From: an uncultured Halomonas sp.
Lineage (GTDB): Bacteria; Pseudomonadota; Gammaproteobacteria; Pseudomonadales; Halomonadaceae
Assembly (NCBI RefSeq): GCF_946887195.1
Contig: NZ_CAMPKE010000005.1
Location: forward strand, 62,001 to 126,000
Reading direction: 5' to 3'
Length of the DNA stretch: 64,000 nucleotides
Below are positions 33,842-41,304 of this stretch, piece by piece. The position numbers and the translations under genes are program-made. Every line of letters begins with the position of its first letter. Positions within the stretch are counted from its first letter, which is position 1. The notes under the pieces are model-generated. The model had not been told where the DNA came from, did no database searches, and saw only the letters and a program-made list of their open reading frames with translations.

Positions 33842-34266
33842 CGGCGCTCACGAGAGAGCAAGATATGGCAATGCTCCCAAACCCTTTCATCAATCTCATC
33901 GGGGCTCGGCTGACCGAATGGGAATGGGGGCGATGTGAATGGGCCCTTGATGTGCAACCACAACATCTTAATACCCAAGGATCGCTCCACGGTGGGATTA
34001 TCGCTACCTTACTGGACGTGGCGTGTGGGTACAGCGGCTTCTGCTCCATGAACGATGGTTCCGAGGCGCGAGCAGCCACGATTTCCTTAACGGTGCAGTA
34101 CATGGCCAAGGCAAGCCAGGGAAAGTTATTTGCCAGGGGCCGCCGCACAGGTGGAGGTCGACGGATATTCTTTGCTGAAGCGGAGCTGATCAGTTGTGGA
34201 TGTGATGCCGTCATTGCATCCGCCATTGGGAGCTTTCGTCTTCAATATCCCGAGCAAGCTGGGTAA
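33838..34266 (+). CDS. PaaI-family hotdog-fold thioesterase
   Basis: 142 residues from the ATG at 33838; the open frame runs further up but without coding character. The hotdog motif is clear: HLNTQGSLHGGIIATLLDVACGYS (about residues 43-66) with the conserved HGG and an Asp in the central helix, then TISLTVQYMAKASQGKLFARGRRTGGG. Family members hydrolyse acyl- or aryl-CoA esters in the cytoplasm. Its GC content is lower than that of etfBA just downstream, and it lies inside the segment bounded by the two tRNA-Leu copies, which suggests transfer. The exact substrate cannot be told; the etfBA neighbour hints at acyl-CoA metabolism. Confidence 0.85.
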   Translation: MTALTREQDMAMLPNPFINLIGARLTEWEWGRCEWALDVQPQHLNTQGSLHGGIIATLLDVACGYSGFCSMNDGSEARAATISLTVQYMAKASQGKLFARGRRTGGGRRIFFAEAELISCGCDAVIASAIGSFRLQYPEQAG

Positions 34267-34299
34267 AACAAGTACCGTACGCCAAACAATGAGGAAATC

Positions 34300-35052
34300 A
34301 TGAAAGTACTCGTCGCGGTCAAACGCGTCATCGATTACAACGTCAAGATTCGCGTCAAGGCCGATCACTCCGACGTTGATCTCACCAACGTCAAGATGGC
34401 CATGAACCCGTTCTGCGAGATCGCCGTGGAAGAGGCGGTGCGTCTGAAGGAAAAGGGGGTGGCGAGTGAGGTCGTCGTCGTCACCGTTGGCCCCAAGGCC
34501 GCGCAGGAACAACTGCGCACCGCCCTGGCGCTGGGCGCCGACCGCGCTCTGCATATCGAGACCGACGAGCGTGTCGAGTCGTTGGCGGTGGCCAAGCTGT
34601 TCAAGCGCGTCGTCGAGGACGAACAGCCCGGGCTTACGATTCTCGGCAAGCAGGCCATCGATACCGACAACAACCAGACCGGCCAGATGCTCGCCGCGCT
34701 GACCGGCATGGGCCAGGGCACCTTTGCCTCCCAGGTCGAGGTGCAGAGCGACACGGTCAACGTCACCCGCGAGATCGACGGCGGTCTGCAGACCGTATCG
34801 CTCAAGCTACCGGCCATCGTCACCACCGACCTGCGTCTGAATGAGCCGCGCTACGCCAAGCTGCCCGACATCATGAAGGCCAAGAAGAAGCCACTCGACG
34901 TCAAGACGCCGGCGGAACTCGGCGTCGAGATCGTCGCCAAGCTGACTCAGCTACAGGTCGAAACCCCAGCCGAGCGCCAGGGTGGCATCAAGGTCGCTTC
35001 GGTGGACGAACTGATCGACAAACTCAAGAACGACGCCAAGGTGATTTCATGA
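34300..35052 (+). CDS. etfB: electron transfer flavoprotein subunit beta
   Basis: 250 residues. It begins [20 protein letters not shown], the EtfB start, with [18 protein letters not shown] and the recognition-loop region [22 protein letters not shown] typical of the family. It binds AMP and, with EtfA, carries electrons from acyl-CoA and other dehydrogenases to ETF-quinone oxidoreductase. Its stop overlaps the etfA start by four bases. Base composition is like the host core, unlike the thioesterase upstream. Confidence 0.97.
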   Translation: MKVLVAVKRVIDYNVKIRVKADHSDVDLTNVKMAMNPFCEIAVEEAVRLKEKGVASEVVVVTVGPKAAQEQLRTALALGADRALHIETDERVESLAVAKLFKRVVEDEQPGLTILGKQAIDTDNNQTGQMLAALTGMGQGTFASQVEVQSDTVNVTREIDGGLQTVSLKLPAIVTTDLRLNEPRYAKLPDIMKAKKKPLDVKTPAELGVEIVAKLTQLQVETPAERQGGIKVASVDELIDKLKNDAKVIS

Positions 35053-35987
35053 GCCTACTGGTACTCGCCGATCATCACGACGGCCAGCTCGCCGCCGCTA
35101 CCGCGCATGTCGTCGCCGCGGCCCGTAAAATCGCGGGCGACACCAACGCCGATATCGACCTGCTGGTCGCCGGCGAGAGCGTTCAAGCGATCGCCGAGGC
35201 GGGAGCCAAGCTGGACGGCGTGAGTCGCGTACGCGTCGCCGACAGCGCTGTCTATGCCCACCAACTCGCCGAGCCGATGGCCGATCTGCTTGCCCAGCTG
35301 GCCGACGATTACAGCCACATCCTGGCCAGTGCCTCGACCACCGGCAAGAACGTGCTGCCGCGCCTGGCCGCACTCAAGGACGTTTCGCCGCTCTCCGATA
35401 TTCTCAGCGTCGAGAGTGCCGATACCTTCAAGCGACCGATCTACGCCGGCAATGCCATCGCCACCGTGCAAAGCGCCGAGTCGCTCAAGGTGCTGACCGT
35501 GCGCACCACGGCCTTCGATGCCGTTGGCGAAGGTAACGGCGCACCGATCGAGGCCGTCGAAGCGAGTGTCGACAACACCTTGTCGACCTTCGTCAGCGAA
35601 GAACTGGCCCAGAGCGAACGCCCCGAACTGGGCGGTGCGCGGGTGGTCATCTCCGGCGGGCGTGGCATGGGCAGCGGCGAGAACTTCAAGCTGCTCGAGG
35701 GCATCGCCGACAAGCTCGGTGCGGCGATCGGCGCATCGCGAGCGGCGGTCGATGCCGGCTTCGTGCCCAACGACATGCAGGTCGGCCAGACCGGCAAGAT
35801 CGTCGCGCCGGAACTGTACATCGCGGTCGGCATCAGCGGGGCGATCCAGCACCTGGCGGGGATGAAGGACTCCAAGGTGATCGTCGCCATCAACAAGGAC
35901 GAGGAGGCGCCGATCTTCCAGGTGGCGGATTACGGGTTAGTCGGCGATCTGTTCCAGATCCTGCCCGAGCTCGAGCAGAAGCTGTAG
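35049..35987 (+). CDS. etfA: electron transfer flavoprotein subunit alpha
   Basis: 312 residues. An N-terminal alpha/beta domain ([14 protein letters not shown]) is followed by the C-terminal FAD-binding domain: [63 protein letters not shown] and [22 protein letters not shown]. It holds the FAD of the ETF dimer. It is coupled to etfB. The 3' end is 18 bases before a hairpin and about 100 bases before the tRNA-Leu fragment. Confidence 0.97.
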   Translation: MSLLVLADHHDGQLAAATAHVVAAARKIAGDTNADIDLLVAGESVQAIAEAGAKLDGVSRVRVADSAVYAHQLAEPMADLLAQLADDYSHILASASTTGKNVLPRLAALKDVSPLSDILSVESADTFKRPIYAGNAIATVQSAESLKVLTVRTTAFDAVGEGNGAPIEAVEASVDNTLSTFVSEELAQSERPELGGARVVISGGRGMGSGENFKLLEGIADKLGAAIGASRAAVDAGFVPNDMQVGQTGKIVAPELYIAVGISGAIQHLAGMKDSKVIVAINKDEEAPIFQVADYGLVGDLFQILPELEQKL

Positions 35988-36005
35988 GAAGATCGCAAAC
36001 AGAAA

Positions 36006-36047
36006 AGACCAGTAAAGTGCAGTGTGATGGCTGCAAATTACTGGTCT
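36006..36047 (-). terminator. hairpin terminator 3' of etfA, oriented for minus-strand transcripts
   Basis: AGACCAGTA (36006-36014) pairs with TACTGGTCT (36039-36047), with an inner TGCAG/CTGCA stem. On the minus strand the stem is followed by TTTTCTGTTT, a usable T tract; on the plus strand it is not. It would end transcripts of the small minus-strand genes at 36.2-36.6 kb and may also slow etfBA read-through. Confidence 0.65.
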
Positions 36048-36082
36048 GGAAGGAAAAGAGTTTTGGCACGTACTGACAGCGA

Positions 36083-36137
36083 TCAAAATCCGCCGCTGGA
36101 GACAGCGTGTCGGTTCGAGTCCGACCCCGGGCACCAT
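36083..36137 (+). repeat. exact 55-bp copy of the tRNA-Leu 3' half (att-like)
   Basis: Bases 36083-36137 are identical to 33393-33447: from the anticodon loop (TCAAAATCC) through the variable arm, T arm and CCA plus one base. The 5' half of the tRNA is absent, so this is not a functional tRNA. Similarity goes on past the identity (TCAAATCAAG, then GCGGTTCCT). A 3' tRNA fragment in direct orientation to the intact tRNA is what integration at a tRNA leaves behind. No integrase is in the window. Confidence 0.9.
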
Positions 36138-36215
36138 ATCAAATCAAGGGTTTGGCGGTTCCTCGCTCCTCCCCATTTCCTGCGCTTGTTTTCGATCATA
36201 GAATGCCGCTGCGAC

Positions 36216-36359
36216 TCATTTCCGGGGACCGTTGCCCGGCGTAGAACCCTTGCGGTTCTGGTACTTGCCCCAAAGCTTTCTGGCCGTGCGCTTCGCTTTC
36301 TCGCGGTTTTCGGGTTTTCTCAACCAATTGGCCACTGCCGCCCCGATAAATCGTTTCAT
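36216..36359 (-). CDS. small basic protein, 47 residues
   Basis: The ATG at 36359 has a near-perfect ribosome binding site on the minus strand (TAGGAGGTCAAT, AGGAGG six bases before the start). The 47 residues begin MKRFIGAAVANWLRKPENRE and continue with KAKRTARKLWGKY, a strongly basic amphipathic helix, then a Gly/Pro/Asn-rich basic tail. There are two Trp and no Cys. It lies between two minus-strand hairpins in an AT-richer region next to the tRNA-Leu fragment. I do not recognise a named family; membrane- or nucleic acid-binding is possible from the charge. Confidence 0.65.
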   Translation of the reverse strand: MKRFIGAAVANWLRKPENREKAKRTARKLWGKYQNRKGSTPGNGPRK

Positions 36360-36464
36360 ATTGACCTCCTACGCTCGGTCCGCTGCATGTTGATCACATG
36401 GAGTCTATCCGTCGCTAAATCAAGCTTAGGCAGGGCTCGGCAAGCCTGCGCGACAACGCACGCC

Positions 36465-36569
36465 TCATACGCATAAAAACCTGCATTTTTGTTTAAGTAG
36501 CTGCTGGAAAGGGCCTTTTTCTTGGCTTTGCATGAAAGGGCAATGGATAGAATGGACGTTGCTAGTCAT
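36465..36569 (-). CDS. possible 34-residue small protein
   Basis: On the minus strand an ATG at 36569 follows AAAGGAAAC (spacing about seven bases) and opens 34 codons, beginning MTSNVHSIHCPFMQSQEKGP and ending in a Lys/Cys-rich tail. The next start on the same strand (36359) is 105 bases downstream, so the two could form a small operon. A GC-rich inverted repeat at 36582-36607 lies just upstream. I do not recognise the sequence; chance or a regulatory RNA is an alternative. Confidence 0.35.
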   Translation of the reverse strand: MTSNVHSIHCPFMQSQEKGPFQQLLKQKCRFLCV

Positions 36570-36581
36570 AGAGTTTCCTTT

Positions 36582-36614
36582 GCCCGGTCGCCTAATCAGC
36601 GCCGGGCCTTTTTT
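36582..36614 (+). terminator. rho-independent terminator, plus strand
   Basis: GCCCGG (36582-36587) pairs with CCGGGC (36602-36607), followed by C and a run of T to 36614. No plus-strand protein gene lies directly upstream, so it may end an unannotated short RNA, or form a leader hairpin for the small minus-strand ORF. Confidence 0.55.
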
Positions 36615-36730
36615 ATCGACCGGTCGGTAGAGCCATTCATTCTGGCGGTTAAGACTTTGGTCGTATTCCAGGCGTCTTACCGTCGCTTTCATTAAGGCTT
36701 ATGATCAACGTTATCTTCGAATCATGACCG

Positions 36731-36767
36731 CAGTCCTTCACCTCTTGCAGGCGAAGGACTGTTTTTT
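36731..36767 (+). terminator. strong rho-independent terminator upstream of rnk
   Basis: CAGTCCTTC (36731-36739) pairs with GAAGGACTG (36753-36761), 13-base loop, then six T. It lies 40 bases before the rnk start, on the same strand, with no coding gene ending before it. It therefore points to a short transcript ending here, for instance an attenuated rnk leader or an sRNA from the 36615-36767 interval. The rest of the 36360-36806 gap holds the features listed and nothing else clear. Confidence 0.75.
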
Positions 36768-36806
36768 CTGTCTATTGCCATGGGTTACTACAGAGAAGGA
36801 GTCTCT

Positions 36807-37217
36807 ATGCAACGCCCTGTGATTACCCTCAGTCGGCTGGATGCCGAGCGCTTGCAGCGGCTGATCGATGCCGCCACGGAGAAGGATCGAGCCGTGGCCG
36901 AGGCACTTGAAACCGAGTTGGAGCGTGCCGAGGTGCTCGACCCCGAGGACATGCCGGGCGATGTGGTCAGCATGAATAGCCAGGTGCGTTTCACCGAGCT
37001 ATCGCGTAACAGCGAGCTGACGCGCACGCTGGTCTACCCTCACGCACTGGCGACCACCGAGGATGGCCTATCGGTGATGGCCCCGGTGGGCGCAGCGCTG
37101 CTCGGGCTGCGGGCCGGCGATACGATCGACTGGACGCTGCCGGATGGGCGCACCACGCATCTGCGCGTCGATGCCATTCTGTGGCAGCCCGAGGCCGCCA
37201 AGCAATATCACCGCTGA
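36807..37217 (+). CDS. rnk: nucleoside diphosphate kinase regulator Rnk (GreA/GreB-like)
   Basis: 136 residues from the ATG at 36807, with GAAGGAG upstream. A short N-terminal coiled coil (about 1-45, SRLDAERLQRLIDAATEKDRAVAEALETELERAEVL) and a C-terminal GreA/GreB FKBP-like domain (VVSMNSQVRFTE, SVMAPVGAALLGLRAGDTIDW). The coiled coil is shorter than in GreA, as in Rnk, which binds RNA polymerase without full transcript cleavage activity. It sits 11 bases before the LysE gene and is likely co-transcribed with it. Confidence 0.93.
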   Translation: MQRPVITLSRLDAERLQRLIDAATEKDRAVAEALETELERAEVLDPEDMPGDVVSMNSQVRFTELSRNSELTRTLVYPHALATTEDGLSVMAPVGAALLGLRAGDTIDWTLPDGRTTHLRVDAILWQPEAAKQYHR

Positions 37218-37227
37218 GGAGCCGATC

Positions 37228-37836
37228 ATGCCGCTGTCACTCTGGCTATCGTTGGCCGCCGTCTGCGCGATGGGGGCGATGTCGCCGGGGCCGAGCCTGG
37301 CCATGGTCTTGCGGCACACACTGGGCGGTGGGCGCGTGCCGGGCGTGATCGCGGGCATCAGTCATGCGCTGGGTGTCGGTCTGTACGCGCTGCTGACGGT
37401 GTGGGGATTGGGCGCGGTCATCGCTCACCAGCCATGGTTGTTTACGCTGATTACCTGGGGTGGAGCCGCTTACCTGGCGTGGCTGGGCATCAGGGCGCTG
37501 CGCGCCGGCCGGGGTGGTGCCTTGAGAGCGCATGCGGTGGCTACCAGCCATTCTCAGGCGGCGCGCGACGGTGTGCTGGTAGCGCTGGCCAATCCCAAGC
37601 TGATTCTGTTCTTCGTCGCCCTGCTCAGTCAGTTCGTCAGTGCCGATATGCGTTGGGACGCCAAGGCATTGATCGTCGCCACCGCCACACTGATCGATGG
37701 CGCCTGGTATGTACTGGTGGCGATGGCACTCTCGAACTCGACGGTATTGCCCTGGCTGCAGGCTCGTGCGCATTGGATCAATCGCATCACCGGGGTGCTG
37801 CTGATCGGTGTGGCTCTGCAGGTGCTGCTGGGCTAG
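37228..37836 (+). CDS. LysE/RhtB-family amino acid exporter
   Basis: 202 residues with about six hydrophobic helices. The family signature lies near the start: AMGAMSPGPSLAMVLRHTLGGGRVPGVIAGISHALGVGLYAL. Later ANPKLILFFVALLSQFV matches the second conserved block. Members export amino acids such as lysine, homoserine or threonine across the inner membrane; the substrate cannot be read here. It starts ten bases after rnk and converges on the copper chaperone gene. Confidence 0.93.
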   Translation: MPLSLWLSLAAVCAMGAMSPGPSLAMVLRHTLGGGRVPGVIAGISHALGVGLYALLTVWGLGAVIAHQPWLFTLITWGGAAYLAWLGIRALRAGRGGALRAHAVATSHSQAARDGVLVALANPKLILFFVALLSQFVSADMRWDAKALIVATATLIDGAWYVLVAMALSNSTVLPWLQARAHWINRITGVLLIGVALQVLLG

Positions 37837-37855
37837 CCACTCTCCCTCTTCTTTT

Positions 37856-38323
37856 TCAGTGCCGATGGCCGTCGCTGCCACTCTCGCCGGCGCGATGTAC
37901 CCGCACCTCGATTTCCACGCTGTCGTGATTGGCGAATTCCAGCGTCATCGGGAAGGTATCGCCGATTTTCAGCGCCTCATCCAGCCCGATCAGCATGAAG
38001 TGTGCACCGCCGCCGGGGCGCAGCTTTACGGTTTCCCCGGCTGGCACCTCCAGGCGATCGAGACGGCGCATGCGCATGGTGCCGTCATCCATCGACATGC
38101 TGTGAATCTCCACCGCCTCGCTGACCGGCGAGGCGGCGCCCACCAGGCTGATCGAGTCGCCCTCGGCGCTGATAGTCAGATAAGCGGCGCCATTGGGCGC
38201 GCCCGGTGGCGTCGGGGTGGCGAAGGGATGGGCGATATGCAGCCCCCGTGCACTCGCCTCATGGGCCTGGGCCGCGGGCGCCATGATCAGCGCGGTTAGC
38301 AATGACAACGCAAACAGACGCAT
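37856..38323 (-). CDS. periplasmic copper chaperone PCu(A)C
   Basis: 155 residues from the ATG at 38323. A clear signal peptide (MRLFALSLLTALIMAPAAQA) leads to a DUF461/PCuAC domain. The copper ligands follow the H(M)X10MX21HXM pattern: IHSMSMDDGTMRMRRL and then GGGAHFMLIGL. A His-containing C-terminus (SDGHRH) may add metal binding. These proteins deliver Cu(I) to cytochrome oxidase. It follows the AidB-like gene on the same strand after 64 bases. Confidence 0.94.
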   Translation of the reverse strand: MRLFALSLLTALIMAPAAQAHEASARGLHIAHPFATPTPPGAPNGAAYLTISAEGDSISLVGAASPVSEAVEIHSMSMDDGTMRMRRLDRLEVPAGETVKLRPGGGAHFMLIGLDEALKIGDTFPMTLEFANHDSVEIEVRVHRAGESGSDGHRH

Positions 38324-38387
38324 ATCGTTCCATCCTCTCGTCGAGCGATTTTGGCAACGGCCTGGTCCGAAGGGCCGGTCAGCCAGC

Positions 38388-40034
38388 TCAGGGGGCGATG
38401 CGCGCGAGAATCGCTTCCAGCGGCGTATCGAGCGGCAGCACGCCATAGGCCGGGCTGACGTCATCGCCCAGCCGGCTGCGGCAGAATGTTTCGGCGACCT
38501 GGCCCGGTGCATGACGTAGCAATAACGACGCCTGCAGGCATTGCGCCATGCGCTGAGTCAACCAGCGTGCATTGGCCTGCAGCGCCTCGGCGGGCTGGCC
38601 GAGTGCCTGCTGCAATCGGTCGATGGCAGTGTCGTATTCGCGCGAGCCGCCGCGTGCGGCGTGCAGTTCGGCACGCAGCGCTTCGATGCTTTCCGGGTGG
38701 CGGCCCAGCACGCGCAGCACGTCCAGGCACATCACATTGCCCGAGCCCTCCCAGATCGAATTCACCGGCGCCTCGCGATACAGTCGCGCCAGTGGGGTCT
38801 CCTCGACATAGCCGATACCGCCCAGACACTCCATGGCCTCGGCCATGAAGCCGGGACCACGCTTGTTATGCCAGTATTTGCCAAGTGCGGGAGCGAGTCG
38901 CGCCAAGGCGCGTTCATGTTCGTCATCGATGGAATCGAAGGCGCGCGCGGTGCGCATCGCCAATGCCAGGCTGGCTTCGGTTTCCAGGGCCAGATCGGCG
39001 ATCACCCGGCGCATCAGGGGCTGATCGCTGAGCCGCTGGCCGAAGGCGTGGCGCTGGCGAACATGACTCCAGGCTTCGAGCAGCGCCTGGCGCATCATCC
39101 CGGCTGGGGCGGTGGCGGCATCCAGGCGGGTCTGCTGAACCATTTCGAGGATGGTCGCGATGCCGCGCCCGGGTTCGCCGATGGCTTCGGCGAAGGCGCC
39201 GCGATACTCGATCTCGGCCGAGGCGTTGGCGCGGTTGCCGCACTTGTCCTTGAGGCGCTGCAACTCGATGGCGTTGCGCTCGCCGTCGGGCGTGAAACGC
39301 GGCACCAGAAAGCAACCCAGGCCATCGTCGGTCTGCGCCAACGTCAGAAAGGCGTCCGACATCGGCGCGCTGCAGAACCATTTATGGCCGGTGAGCAGGA
39401 AGCCATCGCCTTCGGCAACGGCCTGGGTGGTGTTGGCGCGCACATCGCTGCCGCCCTGTTTCTCGGTCATCGCCATGCCGAAGGTGACGGCCGGTTTTTC
39501 CCAGGCCGGCACCGCGCGCTCGTCGTAATCCCAGGCCAACAGCCGTGCACTCCATTCATCGAAGATACGTGGCTCGCGGCGCAGCGCCGGCAGCGCGGCG
39601 TGGGTCATGGTCAACGGGCAGCAAAAACCCGGCTCGGCCTGGGTCAGCAGATACATCGCGGCGATATGCGCCTGATGACCGCCGCGATGTTCCTCTTCCC
39701 AGGCGACGCTGTGCCAGCCGTAATCGAAGGCCAGATGCATCAATTGATGGTAGGCGGGGTGATAGCTGACTTCATCGAGGCGTCGGCCGTGGCGATCGAA
39801 CAGGCGCGGTTCGGGCGGGTAGCGGTTGGCCTCTTCACCCAGTGCCTGGACCTCGGCGCTGCCGACCGCGGCGCCGAGTGGCGCGAGCCGGCGAGCGACC
39901 CAGTCCGGCGCCTCGCGAGCCAATGCGTCGCGCAGCGGTTGGTCGAGAGCGAGAAAATCGCGATCGCCGGCGGGCAATGGCTGGTTGTCGACGCGATGGG
40001 TCGCCAGTTGGCGGCGTGGAGCACGGTCGGTCAT
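38388..40034 (-). CDS. AidB-like acyl-CoA dehydrogenase family protein
   Basis: 548 residues, the AidB size (ordinary acyl-CoA dehydrogenases have about 380-400). The AidB N-terminal block is present (THRVDNQPLPAGDRDFLALDQPLRDAL), then FAD-binding MAMTEKQGGSDVRANTT, KWFCSAPMSDAFLTLAQ, and the C-terminal helical domain with MECLGGIGYVEETPLARLYREAPVNSIWEGSGNVMCLDVLR. AidB binds DNA and protects against alkylation; it may have weak isovaleryl-CoA dehydrogenase activity. It is divergent from a glutathione peroxidase gene, which suits a stress role. Confidence 0.93.
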   Translation of the reverse strand: MTDRAPRRQLATHRVDNQPLPAGDRDFLALDQPLRDALAREAPDWVARRLAPLGAAVGSAEVQALGEEANRYPPEPRLFDRHGRRLDEVSYHPAYHQLMHLAFDYGWHSVAWEEEHRGGHQAHIAAMYLLTQAEPGFCCPLTMTHAALPALRREPRIFDEWSARLLAWDYDERAVPAWEKPAVTFGMAMTEKQGGSDVRANTTQAVAEGDGFLLTGHKWFCSAPMSDAFLTLAQTDDGLGCFLVPRFTPDGERNAIELQRLKDKCGNRANASAEIEYRGAFAEAIGEPGRGIATILEMVQQTRLDAATAPAGMMRQALLEAWSHVRQRHAFGQRLSDQPLMRRVIADLALETEASLALAMRTARAFDSIDDEHERALARLAPALGKYWHNKRGPGFMAEAMECLGGIGYVEETPLARLYREAPVNSIWEGSGNVMCLDVLRVLGRHPESIEALRAELHAARGGSREYDTAIDRLQQALGQPAEALQANARWLTQRMAQCLQASLLLRHAPGQVAETFCRSRLGDDVSPAYGVLPLDTPLEAILARIAP

Positions 40035-40235
40035 AACGCAAGCACTCCGGCTGGTGAAACAGGGCTTTCGACGGCGCGAAGGTCGGATGAATACTAGGGT
40101 TCCTAGCGTTGAGCATGGCGCGACGCCTCACGCCGGTCAATCTCGGCATGACGTAAAGTACGTTGGGTGGCGTGGCTGGCATGTTATTGATGGACATGGC
40201 ATCTTTTCGCCCAGACACTCGCGAAACGGCTCGTT

Positions 40236-40730
40236 ATGCCTATCTACGATCAGGACTGCCGCACGCAGAGCGGCGAACCTTTCAACCTGCGTGCCTTGCG
40301 TGGCCAGGTGCTGTTGGTCGTCAACGTTGCCAGCCGTTGTGGCTATACGCCGCAACTGGCCGAACTGGAACGTCTGTACCGTCGCTACCGTGACCAGGGG
40401 TTTACCGTGCTGGCGTTTCCCTGCAACCAGTTTGCCCGGCAATCGCCGGAATCCGCCGCGTCCTTTGCCCAGTTCTGCGAGCGCCACTACAGCGTGACGT
40501 TTCCGCTGATGGAGAAGGTTCGCGTCAATGGCCGTGGCGCACATCCCCTGTTCGTGCTGCTGCGCCGTCAGGCGCCGGGCATACTCGGCAGCACGGCAAT
40601 CAAATGGAATTTCACCAAGTTTCTGGTCGGGCGTGACGGTCAGGTCATCCACCGCTTTGGCCCTCGCGCCACTCGTCGGCGCATGGCGCCGGCGATCGAG
40701 GCGGCGCTGGACACGCCATTCTCGGCTTGA
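40236..40730 (+). CDS. glutathione peroxidase family protein
   Basis: 164 residues. The catalytic set is complete with Cys rather than selenocysteine: NVASRCGYTPQL (Cys near residue 36), AFPCNQFARQ (Gln) and IKWNFTKFLV (Trp and Asn). The CNQF Cys can act as resolving cysteine, so thioredoxin-dependent peroxide reduction is likely. No signal peptide. It converges on the DUF7079 gene with nine bases between the stops. Confidence 0.95.
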   Translation: MPIYDQDCRTQSGEPFNLRALRGQVLLVVNVASRCGYTPQLAELERLYRRYRDQGFTVLAFPCNQFARQSPESAASFAQFCERHYSVTFPLMEKVRVNGRGAHPLFVLLRRQAPGILGSTAIKWNFTKFLVGRDGQVIHRFGPRATRRRMAPAIEAALDTPFSA

Positions 40731-40739
40731 GCGTCGATC

Positions 40740-41135
40740 TCAAGTGGGTGGCGTTTCGCCACGCGCCATCATCAGCCGTGCCATCAGCAGGTTCCAGCGG
40801 TGGCGCGTCATCATCGTGGTGAGTCCGGAAAATAGCGTCCAGAAGCCCTTGCGCCAGCCACGCAGGCGGCGGTAATGGCCGACCAATTGGCGCAGCAGGC
40901 GATCTTCGTTGAAGGCTCGCCATTCGCCGGCCACCGACATCTGGTGGCGAGAGAGCACCGGTGCCAGCTCCAGGCGAAATATCCACTCCAACTGATCGAG
41001 GCTCAGCGCGTGGCGCTCGATGACAGCCACCATCTGCGCATAGTCGGCTTCGGAGGGCTCGCGCTCGAGCCACAACGAGGCCAGTGCCAGCCATAGATCG
41101 AAGCGCTCGGCGGCCAGCGTCTCGATATCCATCAT
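40740..41135 (-). CDS. DUF7079-like small protein
   Basis: 131 residues from the ATG at 41135 (41132 is equivalent), with GGGAG upstream; longer frames lack support. The pattern RFDLWLALASLWLEREPSEADYAQMVAVIERHALSLDQLEWIFRLELAPVLSRHQMSVAGEWRAFNEDRL matches the DUF7079 type as I know it: helical, one WL-S-L-LD-like opening and a WNL-AGEW-like block. The C-terminus is basic with RHRWNLLMARLMMARG. Function unknown. It is divergent from fabV. Confidence 0.7.
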   Translation of the reverse strand: MMDIETLAAERFDLWLALASLWLEREPSEADYAQMVAVIERHALSLDQLEWIFRLELAPVLSRHQMSVAGEWRAFNEDRLLRQLVGHYRRLRGWRKGFWTLFSGLTTMMTRHRWNLLMARLMMARGETPPT

Positions 41136-41304
41136 GGTGATGCTCCCACGCCGTTGACGGCTGGCATCTTCGAACAGCGAGACAACGAACACAAGGCACG
41201 CAGGGCGGACAGTTCGTCAGTGAGCCGCTAGAATAGCCGCATAACTCGCTCCCGATATCCGGGAGCCAAGTCTCTGGCAAGTCTACATAAAGTCGAGGTC
41301 TGAC

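Noticed and set aside
36083..36137. Second tRNA-Leu gene
   Set aside because: Only the 3' half is present; the acceptor 5' strand, D arm and the 5' side of the anticodon stem are missing.
36024..36476. Plus-strand frame of 150 codons over the tRNA-Leu fragment
   Set aside because: It reads through the tRNA copy and is antisense to the 47-residue ORF, which has a much better ribosome binding site; no coding character.
38541..40097. Open frame of 518 codons on the plus strand opposite the AidB-like gene
   Set aside because: Antisense shadow of a complete AidB-like protein with all motifs; composition is Gly/Ala/Gln-rich with no domain.
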